From: Molossus alvarezi
Lineage: Eukaryota; Chordata; Mammalia; Chiroptera; Molossidae
Length of the DNA: 64,000 nucleotides
Assembly: GCA_037176705.1 (NCBI GenBank)
Contig: CM073896.1
Coordinates: 25,556,708-25,620,707, forward strand
Direction: 5' to 3'
Shown in pieces: positions 22,390 through 36,260 of this stretch (positions are counted from its first letter, which is position 1; every line of letters starts with the position of its first letter). Under the pieces are notes generated by a model. The model did no database searches. It worked only from the letters and a program-made list of their open reading frames with translations, and was not told the origin of the DNA. A program made the position numbers and the translations under genes.

Positions 22390-24424
22390 AATACTTCAGT
22401 CTTCATCATTAGTGAAACCTTCTGTATCAAGGTAATCTGTGAAAGAATTTTCCTTCCCCTTTACTGCTTGTAACAGTCTGGCTCCTCCCAGGACACTGGC
22501 CTTGCGTGTATCTTTACTCTGTGGAAGATGTTTCTTTCCTCCCACACTCCTTACCACGTGGCCTTGCACTGGGTTATGTGTCCTAATTGGTCCTTGTACT
22601 TCCAACTCCCTCTTTTCTCTACAACACCCCAGATGTGACTCTCACATTAGATAGTATCACCCATGAATCCTTCTCTGCTTCCACCATTCTGTCACTCCAG
22701 AGTGATTCATCTCACCCCAATGATTTCAGCTGTCTCAATCTCCAAAATTACTCCTGCCTTAATTATTGATGACTGTGTAATCCAAAAAGATGATCCTTCT
22801 GTTCCCTGACCTCTCAGTTCCCACACCTCCAGTGAAACTCGTTCAGCGTTTGCCTCCGATAAACACCTAGACTGTCAACATGAATGACTGAAATTTTCTA
22901 CAACCACAGTTGCAAACTTTCCTCTCTGATAAGCCCTGTAGGATTTTCCTGAACACTTTGATTTGCTGGAGCTTAAAATCAATGATTCTAAAACCTTTAT
23001 GCTGCCTCTCTCCCTCCTCATGTCTGCACAGCCCTTCTCACCCAGCTTGAGTCTATTGACTAGAACTGAGACCATCTTATTAAACACACATGTAACTTTA
23101 CCTCTCTCTCCCTTTATGTAAACACTTGGCAAAACAGCAAACCTGGAAAAATTTATCTGCCTACTGCATACAGTTGCATTCATGAATTTAACTGTGGCTG
23201 GAGACAGATCTAGAATCACACTGATTGTTCTCACCTTAAATTAAAAACTACTAATTTAAATGAACCCTTAATACTTCCAGCATCATACACTACCTTTGTT
23301 CATTCATTATCTCACTGTCTTATGGGACAATATCCAACATCTCTTCTATCTCAAATTTTCACTTATTTTTAGCTAATGACATCACTTCACAATTCACTGA
23401 GAAAATCGAAAATTATAAGAGAAATCCTACAAACCCCTCCCTCAAATCCTTCATCTGCATAGAGATGAATGCGTTCTCTCTCCCTTTTCGTCCCTGTGAA
23501 CTCTGAGGCTTACCCTTTCATTTGTGTACTGGGGCCAGTCACCCTTTCTTGCCTACTCGAGAACATCACTCTAGACAGCCTCCTCCCCTCTACCACCCCA
23601 TCATCCAATCTCCCCGTTCTACTTTCCCATCATGATGCTATGCCCCCAAATAGCATTATGCTATTTAGGAAGAAAAAGAAAAACAAAAATAACATCCTAA
23701 GATCTGCCATCCTTAGTAATCAGCCCATTTTTCTGTTCTTGTAGTAACTTTCTCAAAACAGTTCTTTGTACTTTCTGACTCTTGTTACTTCTCTCCAGGT
23801 CTCTCAGTAACCCTCACCCCTATTGGAAACTACAGACACACCTGGCAATGCCTTCATATTGCAAATTTAATAGTTAAGTTTCAGTTTTCAAATTGCTTGA
23901 TCTATCATCCCCACATAACACAGTTGATGACTTTCTTACCATAAAATTCTCTCTTCACTTGACTTCTTTAACATCATATTCATTCTCCCACTTTATTTAT
24001 TTATTTTTTTCTTCTTTATTTTCTGGGCTTTCCTAATCTCTTTTGTGGCGATTCAGTCTCATCTTCCTGACCTCTAAATGTTAAAGTTTCCTAGTTCTTT
24101 TAACCTTCTCTCTTTTCTCTCTATACTGTCTTGGAATCTTGTTTAGCTTTTGCATTAAATACCATCTATACATTGATGACTGACAACTTTGTACTTCTAA
24201 TGTAGATCTCACCTTTATCTCCAAATAAATCTGCTGCAACATCTGAAAGGAGCCTAAACATAATGAGTGGAGCAAGGCAGAGCTGCTGATTTTCTCCTTC
24301 CACATGAGTCAGGTCCAGCTGCAGTCATCCCCATTTTAGGTAGTGGTAATTTTATACTCGAATTGCTCAGTTCAAAATATCCTGGAGTCATGCAGGGGTT
24401 TTGTTTGTTGCTTTTTAAAACATA

Positions 24425-24485
<61 letters not shown>

Positions 24486-24647
24486 CCTCGTACCTCACAT
24501 CAGAAAATTCTGTTGGCTCTATATTCAAAATATATGTAGACTCTTTGCATTTCTCACCCCCTCTCATTATAATTACCCTGAATCTATCTGTTTATACTCA
24601 CTTTACCTTGGATTTTTGCAATAGCTTCCTATCTGGTCTCTCTACTT
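22390..24647 (+). repeat. possible body of an ancient LINE
   Basis: The CT-rich, short-phrase composition, with pieces such as 'gctgcagtcatccccatttt' and 'gttggctctatattcaaaat' near 24320-24535, resembles the region upstream of the old LINE 3' end that follows. The 5' limit and family are not certain. It includes the (TA)n tract at 24422-24471. Confidence 0.35.
24422..24471. repeat. (TA)n microsatellite followed by a T run
   Basis: An AT dinucleotide run with one 'tacata' interruption near 24442 passes into a T stretch at 24472-24486. Tracts of this kind are unstable and prone to cruciform formation. Confidence 0.9.
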
Positions 24648-24653
24648 CCATCT

Positions 24654-24895
24654 CCAAGGATGAGGACATTTTTTATATTGATTTTTTTTTTTTTAGAGAG
24701 AGTGAAAGAGAGGGATGAAGGGGTAGAGAAAGAGAGAGAAACATTGATGTGAGAGAGACACATCAATTGGTTCCCTTCCGCATGACCCTGACTAGGGTCA
24801 GGGATCAAACTTTCTGTGCCCTTGACTGGGAATCGAACCTGCAACCCTTTGGTCCCTGGGCTGACACTCTCACCAATGATCCACTCAGGCCAGGG
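24654..24895 (-). mobile_element. Ves-type SINE, minus strand, inside an old LINE
   Basis: 'gaggacattttttatattga', the GA-rich body and the head complement ending 'tcaggccagggc' are present. The TSD 'ccatct' is at 24648-24653 and 24896-24901. LINE-like sequence continues on both sides, so the SINE is younger. Confidence 0.88.
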
Positions 24896-24901
24896 CCATC
24901 T

Positions 24902-25600
24902 TTTCTATTTCTGTTCCCCAACGTATTTATTCTCAATAAATAATTCTGAGTAGATCTACTAATGTGTGAGTAAGAAGTCACTTCTGTGCTCAAAAATCCT
25001 CAAATAACTTCTGGTTCATTTGTAATGAAGGCCAACATCTTTAAAAGCCTAAAAGCTCCACATGATTTGTCCCCTTGTCTTTTATTGCTTTTCTGACTTC
25101 CTCTCCCACTAATTTCTGTCCTTCCCACTTTTCTTCAGCCATAAAGATCTGTAAATAATAGGCATGCTCTTGCCCCTGCAATTTTCACTTGCGTACACCT
25201 TGCGTACAACCCTGTCTGTGTTGCAGTCTCCAGACTGAGAAATTGATCCACATGGGGAGCGGTCTCACCTCCTTAAGTCTTTGCTAAAATGTCATCTTCC
25301 TGAGTTCTTCTCTGACTGTCCTGTTTGAATTTTACCCTCTCCCTATCCCCTCTGGGCTTCTGGTCCTCCTTCCTTGTTTTATTTTCTCAATTGCGCTTTG
25401 TGCCTTCTAACTTACTGTGTAGATATATCAACATTTATGTTGTCTTTTTTAATAGAAGCTCCAAAAAGGCAGGGATTTCTGCCTCATTTATTGATGTATT
25501 CCCAGTACCTATAAAACTACCTCTTATGTATGTAGTTGGAATTCAATATGTATTTTTAGCTGTGGAGTAAATGAATGCTTGAATAAATAAATACTATTAA
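24902..25600 (+). repeat. L2-like LINE 3' end
   Basis: The order of text fits the 3' part of mammalian L2: 'ataacttctggttcatttgt', 'ctccacatgatttgtcccct', 'taaaatgtcatcttcctgag', 'aaaggcagggatttctgcct' and 'ttcccagtacctataaaact', with the terminal 'gaatgcttgaataaataaat'. It is diverged and 5' truncated or continuous with the upstream CT-rich region. Confidence 0.7.
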
Positions 25601-28600
25601 TTGAAAGCTGCCTTAATTAATATACATGATATATTGCATTTTGATTTTGGCTTTTTGTCTTCTGTCATGGACCATGAACATGAGGGGACAACAGTGGCAT
25701 TCTTTTAATTAACTTCATCATGTTTTCAAGGTCCATGGGCATTGTATACTACCAATCCTCTTATGGTTGTTAGGATAGCTTGAATATAGGTTACTATGTA
25801 ATAGTAGTTCTTTTTTTTTTGTATTTCTCCTCTCTTCACGCTTCAGATATCTGAAATATTTAAAGCACAACTTTCTAATGTAGACTACTGTCAGTGTTAT
25901 GTCTTGAAGTTGGGCTATCTTTTTCACTTATACAAAACTATGTGCTTGAGAATTCCAACTGAGGTCTTTCCCTTATATTAGAAAATGTGGGAAAATACAT
26001 ACCATAGGAGAGAAATAAGAAAATTAAGATATGGCCCCATAGCCTGAACACAGTCCTGAGTCAGAAATGTGTGGTGTGTATACCAGAGATCCTGTCCAGA
26101 GGGAAGCGTTATCCCAATAAAGGAAGGGACTTGGAAGAGTTCTGGTTTGAGGGAGGGAAGCTACTAATTTTGGTTGCTGTTGAAAACCCAGTAGAAAACA
26201 CTATCTGAAGACTATTCACTGGACTTGTTGAGTTGTCCAAAATTATGACTGTCACCTAGTTAAATTAATTCTGAGTCTTTGATAATGATCCTAATGGCCC
26301 TGATATATTTCCTGACTTCCTTAACCATTCTCTTCTCATCAGCTGGTCTGGGGAGAGTCCTGAGCCATTTTGCACTAGTGTATATACTCAAGTTCTATCT
26401 ATTTCACAGTGTTTCCACTGTGTAATGCATATGAAAACATTTAATTTTTAAACGTCTTCACTGTACTTGACAGTTATTTGAAAGCTCACTGTTCATACAA
26501 AGTAGCTGCTATGTTTGGTTTATGATTTAACAATCAACTGTATATTTTTCCAGTTTGGGGATCAACGTTCATTTGGTCCAAAATCTTACCTTAAGACAAT
26601 GAAAATTCAATTTAATTAATTATCAACAGATATTTTTATTTCGTCAAACCAAGAAAATGTTACAAGAGAGACTTATTGTGTGGTAAGAAAACTGTGTGTT
26701 AGTTAATGGCCAAACCACAGGTAGAGAGATCATTTTAAAACTTCTATTATGGTATTTTTAGTCAACATATTTGCAAATCCCTGGCCTTGATGGAAATATA
26801 ATGGTGAAATAGAGCAGCAGTTTTCAATTATTACAGCTACATTGTCTGTATGACTTTGTCAAGCTGATCTTGACTTATTCTAACCTTAAAACAAACTGAC
26901 AAAAAAATAAAAACAAGAAAGAAAAAAACCACCCTTTCTTCACATAAGAGATGCATTGCAAGGATAAATTAAACTATTTCTATTCATACTATTACCGAGT
27001 GTTTGGACAAATGGTGCTATATAAATGCAAAGTGCTATTGTTACTTTTATAGAGACCAAAAATAGTGTGCAGAAGGATGAGGTTTGGGGACAAATAAAAT
27101 GTTTATGTTAGCTTTATTTCTGAATAAAAATACTTTGAAAATATGTAAGCTTAATCACACTTGGTTTTTCCTGCTAATAATTCAGTGCACAATTATCTTT
27201 GTTCGTCCACAAAGCAAAGCAGTTCTTGCTAACACTTGCTTGGGATCTTGATCTGAAGCTCATGATAACTGCTTCAGCTCTCTGTGCCAACAGAAGGAGG
27301 CAGTTGACAAATGGAGCATTTGAGTTATCACAATCTTATGTGATCTCCTCACAATGCTACACACCTCTTATCTGATTCCAATAGCTCAGGGACAACTTAA
27401 CACATTGCATTTATCTTTATTGTGATTTAATTTTGAGCAGTCAGGATCCTGAGTGGAAGGAGAAACTGCTAGAATTTCAAAATCAGGCTGCCCTGCTTGC
27501 TAATTGCTTCTTCTATTAAATACTTAGAAGGACACCCACCATGACATTTTGACACCCAATCCATTACAGTCTTGTTTCAGCTTTCCTGACCTCAGCTGCT
27601 GGTGTTAAATTCTTCACCCTGATTCTCCTCTCAAGTGATACCAGGCCTTAGAACAAAGAACCCATTATGATATCAGAGTCCTATGAGCTCAGTGGCACAG
27701 GTCTGTGGAAAGAATCCCTGTTGATTTCTCATAATCCTTCATATTCACTGCTGCTGACTTTCACTTCAGCTTCTACTGCTCCCACACTTGAGGTAAAAAA
27801 GAGTAAGAAATTTTGTGCATAGCTATTGATAGGCATTTCTCAGGCTGCAGGGAGAAAACCAAACATCAAAGAGTAAATGGCCCATTACCGGGGTGAAGGT
27901 GTACTCTGGTGACAACTGGTAGAGTGTGCAGCTGAAGCTCAGGGTCAGAGCTTCCGATGATGATACCATCTGGGAGTGGGTAATCTGCATAAACGGGCCC
28001 TTTTTAGACTATAGAATCCTCGGTATGTTATGGATATGGATTAAATAATTTCTCAGGAAGTAGTCTTTGGTATCTGGCAGAAAATAAAATAAATGCAGGT
28101 TTGTTGTAAAAAATTGGAAACCATATGAAGTTTAATGATCAAAATAAATATATATATATTTTACTTTAAAACACCCACTGAAAAATGAATTCATATCTTA
28201 TACAGATTTACATTTTATAGTCATAGATTTAAAGGTGATAAATGTGCATACCCACATTAATCTTAATGTCTTTAAATTGTGAATTCTTGAAAATACAGGC
28301 ACATGACTATTTTAAGTACAAGGCCACTAGACTGAGTTTAAAACTCCTATGGCAAAAAAAAAAAAAGGGGGGGTAATTAAAAATATTACAGTCACATTCA
28401 ATTTAGCAAAATACTCAAAACATGCAAGAACCAAGATCAAATTTACCATCTCCCATTTCATGATCACTCAGAAGCATGTGAGCTCAATGATATAAAGTTG
28501 CTGATATTTGATCATATTCAAAGCACAAAATGATGATTCATATACTTCAACTTAGTAGTTAAATTGTTGGTATTCTATTTCATGACTGTGTATAGTTCAA

Positions 28601-29532
28601 CATAAACTAAGTGTGGATATGATACAAATTCCTCTGTAATGGTTTTTAGCACTTTGATGGCTGCCTCTAGCTGTTAACATGACATTTAATGCATTACCTT
28701 ACTGCGAAATGGTTGCATGCTGGAAGAAAATTCTTCACACAGGTGTCTCTGCAATAATTATGATGTCAGACTTTTCAAAAGCAAATTCTCTTTTAGAAAT
28801 AGGTTTATTCTGACAAGTGTGTTAGAATTTTGTTGGAGAAGTGGGGGTGGCTCTCTACATGGTGCACACCGACAAGATGGGACTGAGCACCCCGATGTGC
28901 CCCTTGCCAGCCTTCAGACCCTGATTTTAGCGCCTCAGAGAAGATGGAAGAATAGACTTTTTGATGCCTCTAAAGTAACTGAGAGATACACAGGTGCACA
29001 ATTTTATAGGAAAAGCTTAGCAACTGAATTTCAGGTATAGATCAGTTAGTGGCTCTTTGTACGACATAGAGCAAATCACTTCCACATTCTGATTTTCATT
29101 TTCCTTTTTGTAAACTAAGGGAGTGGTATTTGGTGATGATATATTTACTTTAGCTCTACAGTTCTATGGATACATGAGTCTTTGAGATAGACATGACTTC
29201 CCCATCAGGAATACCTGTGTGGTTAAAGTCTCTTAGGAAAGCCCTGTCTATTTTCTTTGGCCTCTATCATTTGCTGTTCTACCAAGAAGAGAGATCAATA
29301 TTGAGCCCTTCAGAATGAACTAATTTCAGTCCTCAGAAGGAGCTCTTAAGTGAAAATGAAAATATGTATTTCAAATAATTTTATGCTTCATGTTCACGTA
29401 TTGATCTCAATAACAAACCGACCTCCTTTCACCAAATAGTGTGACCACTCAAAACTTCATGTAGTGGTCAGGCTTCTCCCCATGTCCCCATTTAGTTAAA
29501 AGATTTTGAACAGACTGACTCACTTAGAAATT
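25601..29532. other. repeat-poor unique sequence
   Basis: This is one of two stretches with no recognisable lineage-specific transposon. A weak MIR-like patch may lie at 29040-29140. The 107-residue open frame at 28717-29040 has no known motif. Around 27150-27420 the base composition is more balanced and could mark conserved non-coding DNA, but this cannot be shown from one sequence. Confidence 0.45.
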
Positions 29533-29548
29533 ATAAAAGTGTAACGAG

Positions 29549-29792
29549 CCCTGGCTGGTTTGGCTCAGCAGTTAGCAATTCTGTCTGTGGACCAAAGAGT
29601 TGCGGGTTCCATTCCGGTCATGGGCACGTACCTTGGATCAGTTCCATCCAGGGCTGGTTGGGGTCGTGCAAAAGGCAACCAATCAATGTGTCTCTCTCAC
29701 ATTGATGTTTCTCTCTCTCTCTCCTTCCCTCCCTCCCACTCTATCTGGAAAAAAAAATCAATAGAAAAATATCCGCAGGTGAGGGTTTTAAA
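29549..29792 (+). mobile_element. Ves-type SINE, plus strand, 16-bp TSD
   Basis: The head 'ccctggctggtttggctcag' and B-box-like 'gcgggttccattccgg' are followed by the tail 'tatccgcaggtgagggtttt'. The TSD is at 29533-29548 and 29793-29808, with one mismatch, 'gtaacgag' against 'gtaatgag', which fits CpG decay after insertion. Confidence 0.95.
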
Positions 29793-29808
29793 ATAAAAGT
29801 GTAATGAG

Positions 29809-31239
29809 AAAATCTGTGAATATGCTTCTTTGGAGGGAGCGTTCTCCTGTGTACTCCATCTGCCACAGTTCCCGTTCTACATAGTTTTGGGGGGTGCTAG
29901 CCACACCTTACCTGACTGTAGTATGCTCTTTCTGTGTGGTTTTGTGTGTGTGTGTGTGTGTTTTCCGCTTTCTCTTTTGTCTAAGTTGACTAAGGGTCAA
30001 TTTAGTGTGATTATAATTATTGCTTGATGAGGTGAGGCTAAATTTTGTAAAGGAAATCTAATCATATGTACTTACATTTTCTGATATAATACTTCATTGA
30101 AAATATCCATTATAATTCAATCTTGAATAAGGTTATATATAATCTCTTGTATGTACAAACACACACTACCATCACCACAACCACCACCACTGACCTATAA
30201 TAATGTATCTTGTTTCTCAAGAGTAAAGTCACCTGAGAAAAGGAAATTATATAGTCCTTCATACTCATGGGATTTAATAAAATGTGGCTTCCTAAATTCA
30301 TTTAGTTTTATGCTTATTTTCATTCTTTGATATCCCTGGTTACTCATAATTTGTCCCCACACATGGAAGCCTTCAGTATTAAGGAGATCTAAAGTGAACT
30401 ATCCATGTTTTCCCATATTTAGAAATACATTCTAATTTTAGTAAGCATGTAAGTCATCCACGAGGAATAATAGTGGATCATAGCAAATAGTGTCAAATCA
30501 ATATGTAAGGAAAGACACGGTGGGAACGGGGACCTGTATACAATTCCTTTAGAATTGAACATGGGTGCTCATTTCCAAATACAAAGTGCAGGCCCAGAAG
30601 TCATTAGCATTAGTTTAGTTGCAGTCATAAATTGATATAGACTGAAAAATATAAATTATGATTTTGAGTTAAGCCAAATGATTTAATATTACCTTGATAT
30701 TTCCTTATTATATCCAGTAAAGAATATGATTTATTAGTGTCAGATTTGACATTAGATTAGCAAGCAGAGTTACCTGGCAGGGTCCTGGCTTTGTATTAGG
30801 GATCATAAGACATAGGAATGGGACAGAGAGGAAATGATAAACCAGTTAATATTGACCTGAGTAGATTCATTACTGAAACAAACAAAAACACAATACACAC
30901 ATACAAGAGGTACTGATTTCCCAAAGGAAAAACAAAAGGAAGGGGCTTCTAATATATTTAGAGAGTTCAGGTAAAACAAAATTTTTTTAGTTGCAAGTGA
31001 GAGACAACTAACCCACATAGTCTCTCAAAAAATAAAAGAAAGGAGAAAAAATGTATTTTCTCATGTAACTAGAATGTTTGGTGATATATTTGTCTTGTGA
31101 GGCTTAGCTATATCCAGGAATTCAAAAAATACCCTTTCTTGGCTCTACCTCCTTCTACACATTGATTTAATCTGTGGACAGGCTCTCTTCAAGCTCTTAT
31201 CCCCAGATTCACATTGTTTCCTTTTAAGAAATTCATTTT
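29809..31239. other. unique sequence with short simple repeats
   Basis: A (TG)9 run sits at 29943-29960 and an imperfect CCA/ACC run near 30167-30190. Nothing else is recognised. Confidence 0.45.
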
Positions 31240-31253
31240 AAAAATTGGTTTTA

Positions 31254-31503
31254 GCCCTGGCCGTTTTGGCTCAGCGGTTACAGCGTCGGCCCGTGGACCA
31301 GAGAGTCCTGGGTTTGGTTCCTGCTAAGGGCATGTACCTCGGTTGCAATTTGTCCCCGGCCCCGGTTGTGTGGGTGGCAACCACTCGATGTGTCTCTCTC
31401 ACTTCGATGTTTCTCTCTCTCTCTCCCCCCCCCTTCTCCTTCCCACTCTGTCTGAAGATAAATGCAAAAATGTCTTTGGGTGAGGATAAAAAAAAAAAAA
31501 GAA
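31254..31503 (+). mobile_element. Ves-type SINE, plus strand, perfect 14-bp TSD
   Basis: The TSD 'aaaaattggtttta' is exact at 31240-31253 and 31504-31517. The head 'ccctggccgttttggctcag', a C run at about 31425-31433 and the tail 'gggtgaggataaaa' are clear. Confidence 0.95.
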
Positions 31504-31517
31504 AAAAATTGGTTTTA

Positions 31518-34500
31518 TCCAAAATATCCTGTGGAAAATATTTTGGCTTGATTTTTTTCCCCCAATCTTATCTTCTGATAGAGGACAGACCACCGACACA
31601 TGGAAAGGGGTGGACTTCTCCAAAGAAATCGAAAGAAGAGAATGGAAAGCTATTATGGGTAAATAAAAATAGTTACTTTGGCTATTACATTTTACCTCAG
31701 ATTACTACATATTAATGTTACCCAAACTCTGTTACATAGATCATCATTGACCCATGAAATATTAATCAGTGGGGAAAAATAATTTCTATGGTAAAATAAT
31801 TTTGGAAAATGTTTGATTAACATATTACAATTGCTTTTTTTCTACCTGATTATTTACCAAGGTGCAAACATGGTAGATATCAGATCCTGATGGAAGAGGA
31901 AGACAGAGTTCCACACACATAATTGTCCAAGAACAAGTTCCTACTCAGAATATATAAACTAGTAAAAAGAGGGAGCATTTGTGAATGTATAACATTGACA
32001 ACAGCTGTTGCCGTGCCACGTCTCCACCATGAAAACTTCCACACCGCACAACTGCATGGCTGCTGTAATTTCTGTGAATGACACACTCACTCCCAACCCT
32101 CAATCATTTACATAGATTACGAATCATGTCACTCCCTGTTTTTATACAATACAGCATCTTCGTCAGCCAATGGGATGCAGTGGGTGTGCTACCGTCTTAA
32201 CTGCAAGTCTAGTGAAGAGGACTGTCATGGAACTCTCAGAAAGCTTAAAATGTGCTCCGTGATGTCTGGGGATGCTGATGATTGCTTTCTGACTCCTGTG
32301 TGAGAAAATGAAAGAGGTCTGTAGAGGAGATTGTAGTGAGATTGATGTGCAGACTCACAGTTTATCAGGGTCAGAGATGCATGAGTGTTTCCTGTAGGTA
32401 GATGTGACCATGTAGGAGAGTCAGGGTGCTGTAGTCTTGAGTCCTGGCTAAGTACTGCCCCCTAGTTAAGAGAGGAACCCAGTGGTAAGAAGATGGGCAC
32501 AATTATGGGATATCTACAAACTGGAGAAGATGTCATAATTTAGTTCATTAGGGTCTACTAAACTTTCAGAGAGATTCTTACTAATAAACAAAAATGCCCA
32601 TGAGACCAAGAGCTATAAAATTTCTCAGCACAAAAACATGGACCAGTATTTTATTCATTCCTTCCTTCGGCCCTGATCAGTCTTCGACCCACTCCTAAGT
32701 CCCAGAGGGGTCGGAACCTAGGGCAGAGAGAGGCAGAGAGCAGTGCATTGAAGGATATAGTGTATTTTTTCTTTCAATCTAAAGCAGGCTTGGGCTGGGA
32801 TTGGAAAGAAGATATATGTTAAACTCAGACTTTTGATCCATATTTTGGAATAGACAACCAAATTATGTATTGAAGCTCTGTTTTTGACTAAAAGTAACTC
32901 TAGGGCTATCTAATCATTATTTAATAGTAATGAACAGAGAAGAGTCACAGACTTTCTGAGGTTTTAATTTAGGAGCCATGTAAGGTTACTTTTCATTGCG
33001 TACATTTTTAAAGGGACAAACAGCGCTGTATTTGCCCTTTTATATCATGACTGCTACATGTTTAGCATTTTAGATATACAAAATTAAACAAGTTTTTAGT
33101 TTTTTCTTTGTTTTTAATTATGGTATTTTCCAGGGCCATTCACATGCCATTTGACTTGGGAATTCCTAAGACAAACTTGTAGTAAATGCGTTTTCCAAAT
33201 TATTTGGTCTAGAGCCAGTTCATAATATACCCATTTACATCTCAAAGAGTATAACACTGCAGAGCACCGAGTGTGGGGATCTGTAGCATGCTAATATGTA
33301 AAGAATGAGTGATAAGCAATGCACATCAAAGAATATAGAGTAAAATGGTGAATAATCCCTCTTAGTATTCTCCACAACTTGATAGTATAGGATAAGAATA
33401 CACTATAGGAAAATTATGCCTTATTCAAAAGAAACATCTGCTATATTAGAAGGTGGAGAAACTCTGAAAGTCCAAACCATAAATACATCCTCAGAAATCC
33501 ATGAAAATTCAAGCAAGCATAATATACGGAGCAGAAGTGATACCATTATGAGAGATTAGACTAAAGTCCATTTTGTTGTGTGGAGAAAGAGGAACCACTT
33601 TATGTGTGCAGAGCATACCCTGGCTAAGATGCAAATTATAACAGTGATTGGGGCTTCAACCATCTGGACATTCACTGGAAGTCTCATTCAAATATTTTTA
33701 AAAAAATACACATTCTTAATTTGACTTTTTTCATTCAATCTCCCAGAGATGACAATGAAAAAAAAAAAAAATCCAACAGCTAGCATGGAATTAATTATTT
33801 TGGGCAGGGAAGAAGTGGTTGCTAACTTAAAACAGTGGAAGCTTTTGTGAAAAGGAAGAATGTCATTTCTGTAGTTTACATGGTACAGAAAGAGTAAGCT
33901 GCAGAATACAAAAACACAGCTTAGATTTTAAGAAAGCAGTTTTTAAATGTTGAAATAAATCAGATTCATGATTTAATAGTATGAAATTCTGGAATGGACA
34001 AGTACTAAAAAGTCTAGGAAATTAAAAAAAAATTCTGACCTACTCCTCCAAAAACATGGGATATACCTAAGGAAATCTATTGGCTACTAAGGAAGCTCTC
34101 TAATGACCTTAGATTTAAAGGAGTAATAAACAAAATATAAATAAGAAACATAACTGTCTAGATAGTATAATATTTGTATACTGGCAAAAGTTGACCCAAA
34201 AGGGAAAGTACAAAATGATCTAAGGTAATCACAAAACTAAACACAACAAAAGGTAACTTGTAAAGTTATGATCAAAAGCATAAAAGTTAAAGGAGACACA
34301 TAATCTAAGATTTTATTTTTCTGTAACAAACAATCATAGGACAATTTGCAAAATGAGAACAGATCCTACAGAATGATAATGGTATTATAAAAATGTGAAT
34401 TTTTTATTTTGATAATTGTATAAAGGTTATATCGGACAATGTTCTTGTTACAGTCTGTTGTGCCATGCCACATGGAAAAATATTCTATTTTACTAACTCA

Positions 34501-35990
34501 TTAATTTTCTGGATATATTAATAATATAGAAAGCTATAATGTATAGTAGCTGAAGAGCAATTATCAAAAAAAGAATTTCTTGGAACATGAAACAACTTTT
34601 CAGTAGATCACTAGAGAAGCAGTCAATACATGTATAGAAATTTATAGTGATGGAAAGTATTAAATGAAATCCACACTCATAGACACATGGACATTATTCC
34701 ATATTTGTTATAGCACATCAGCATGTTGTTAACCCTCCTGTTCCCTGCTCATAGGCTGACTGTTCCATGCAAAAATATAAATGAAAACTTTGAATTGTTA
34801 ACGGGAAACTGCCCATTTATATTTTGATCTTGGTATGCCTCTTACTAGTGCCAGAAGAATCAAAGTCCTTCGCGATTGCATTTTCCCTCTTTTATCCCTT
34901 TAGTTTATTTCCCAATCTCTGAAATCCAGATGGTGGGTAAGTACAGCATGCAAAATAATATAAAGGGTTTCTTTGGGTACTCTTCTTTTTTATTTTTTGA
35001 ATTTTCCCTCTATTTGCTGTTAGAAAACATGATAGAATAAGTAACATAGCCTTATTACAATATATGTATCTCCATATTATACAATGCACTTTGAACACCT
35101 TGAGGGTCTGGCTCGAGTTCTAGTTCAATTTCCATTCTCCAGCTGGACTAATATCTGAAATATATCAGGAACTCAGTGACAACTGTACATTAATGGATCT
35201 GAATGCATATGTATAGAAAGTGAACTTATCAAAATATAGTATCAATTTAGAAGTTCTCTTCTCAATTTAAATTACAAAGAGTTTGCAACCAAGATATTGG
35301 AAGCATTAATCTTTTTCATCAACCTAAAGAAAATCAAAGCAAACTGAATTTAGATAAATTCAAACACCCGATCAGCACAATTTTTGTGAAATGGATATTG
35401 TCATATTTCATATATTTTGGTCAATGAAGATTGTTACAAATGGATTGTATTTAGGGCTCTTTCTGCAATAAAATTACAGCACAGTTTTTAAAAAACAAAC
35501 CACCATAAACCAAAAGCAAACTTGCTACTGCTTAATGGGGGTCTTCAAGCATCAGATGGTTGACTATAACGTGTGACCTCTCAGTTTCTTCTAACCAGGA
35601 CATTCTGTGATTTTTTTAAATTTTCTTTTTGACTGGAATTTTTGTCTTTAATTTGAAGGCTTTTGCATCCTACAAAGCTGTGGACTTTCTTTGCCACAAC
35701 GTGTGCTGCTGTTGACCCACCCTGTCATTTATTTATGTGCATTGTTTGAATTCCCTGGAATGAATAAAAATGACCTTGTGCTAATCAAGTCACACAACTC
35801 TATCCAGTTCTTGTCTGACAAGCCAAATATGCTCAGGGGACAATTAGGAGGCTGAGCAGTACAGGGTGGAGCCATCGAACTCAGAGGCCTCAACTGCGTT
35901 ACACAGAAATGAAACTCACCACAGTGATGTATGCCAAGTACATTTCAAATATGTAAGTGGAAGGAATGACACAGAGAACATAAGAGAAAA
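31518..35990. other. repeat-poor unique sequence, 4.5 kb
   Basis: I see no SINE, LINE or DNA transposon of recent type and no credible exon. Open frames here are short and without motifs. This is the longest stretch in the window without a recognised mobile element. Confidence 0.5.
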
Positions 35991-36058
35991 AAGATGAACT
36001 TCTTCTTCTTCTTTTTTTTTTAATTTTATTGATTAATTTTTGTTACAGATGATTCTCC

Positions 36059-36112
36059 TTTTTCCCCCCACTGATTCCCCCCTCCCTCTTCCCTCCCTGC
36101 CCCTTCCCCAGA
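36059..36112 (-). other. C-rich tract, G-quadruplex potential on the minus strand
   Basis: Runs of C such as 'tccccccactgattcccccc' and later 'ctccct' and 'ccccttcccc' lie in the L1 3' UTR. On the element's own strand they are G runs. Confidence 0.6.
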
Positions 36113-36260
36113 TTGTTGTCCATGCCCACTGTTCATGCATACATGCGTATAAGTTCTGTGGTTCATCCCTCCCCCACCTCCTCACTCTTTAGGGGATTGT
36201 CAGTCTGTACCCCGCTTCCGCGTCTCTGGGACTACCCCATTCCTCAAACTGTTATGTTCA

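Noticed and set aside
28717..29040. 107-residue open frame as an exon or gene
   Set aside because: No domain, splice context or codon bias supports it.
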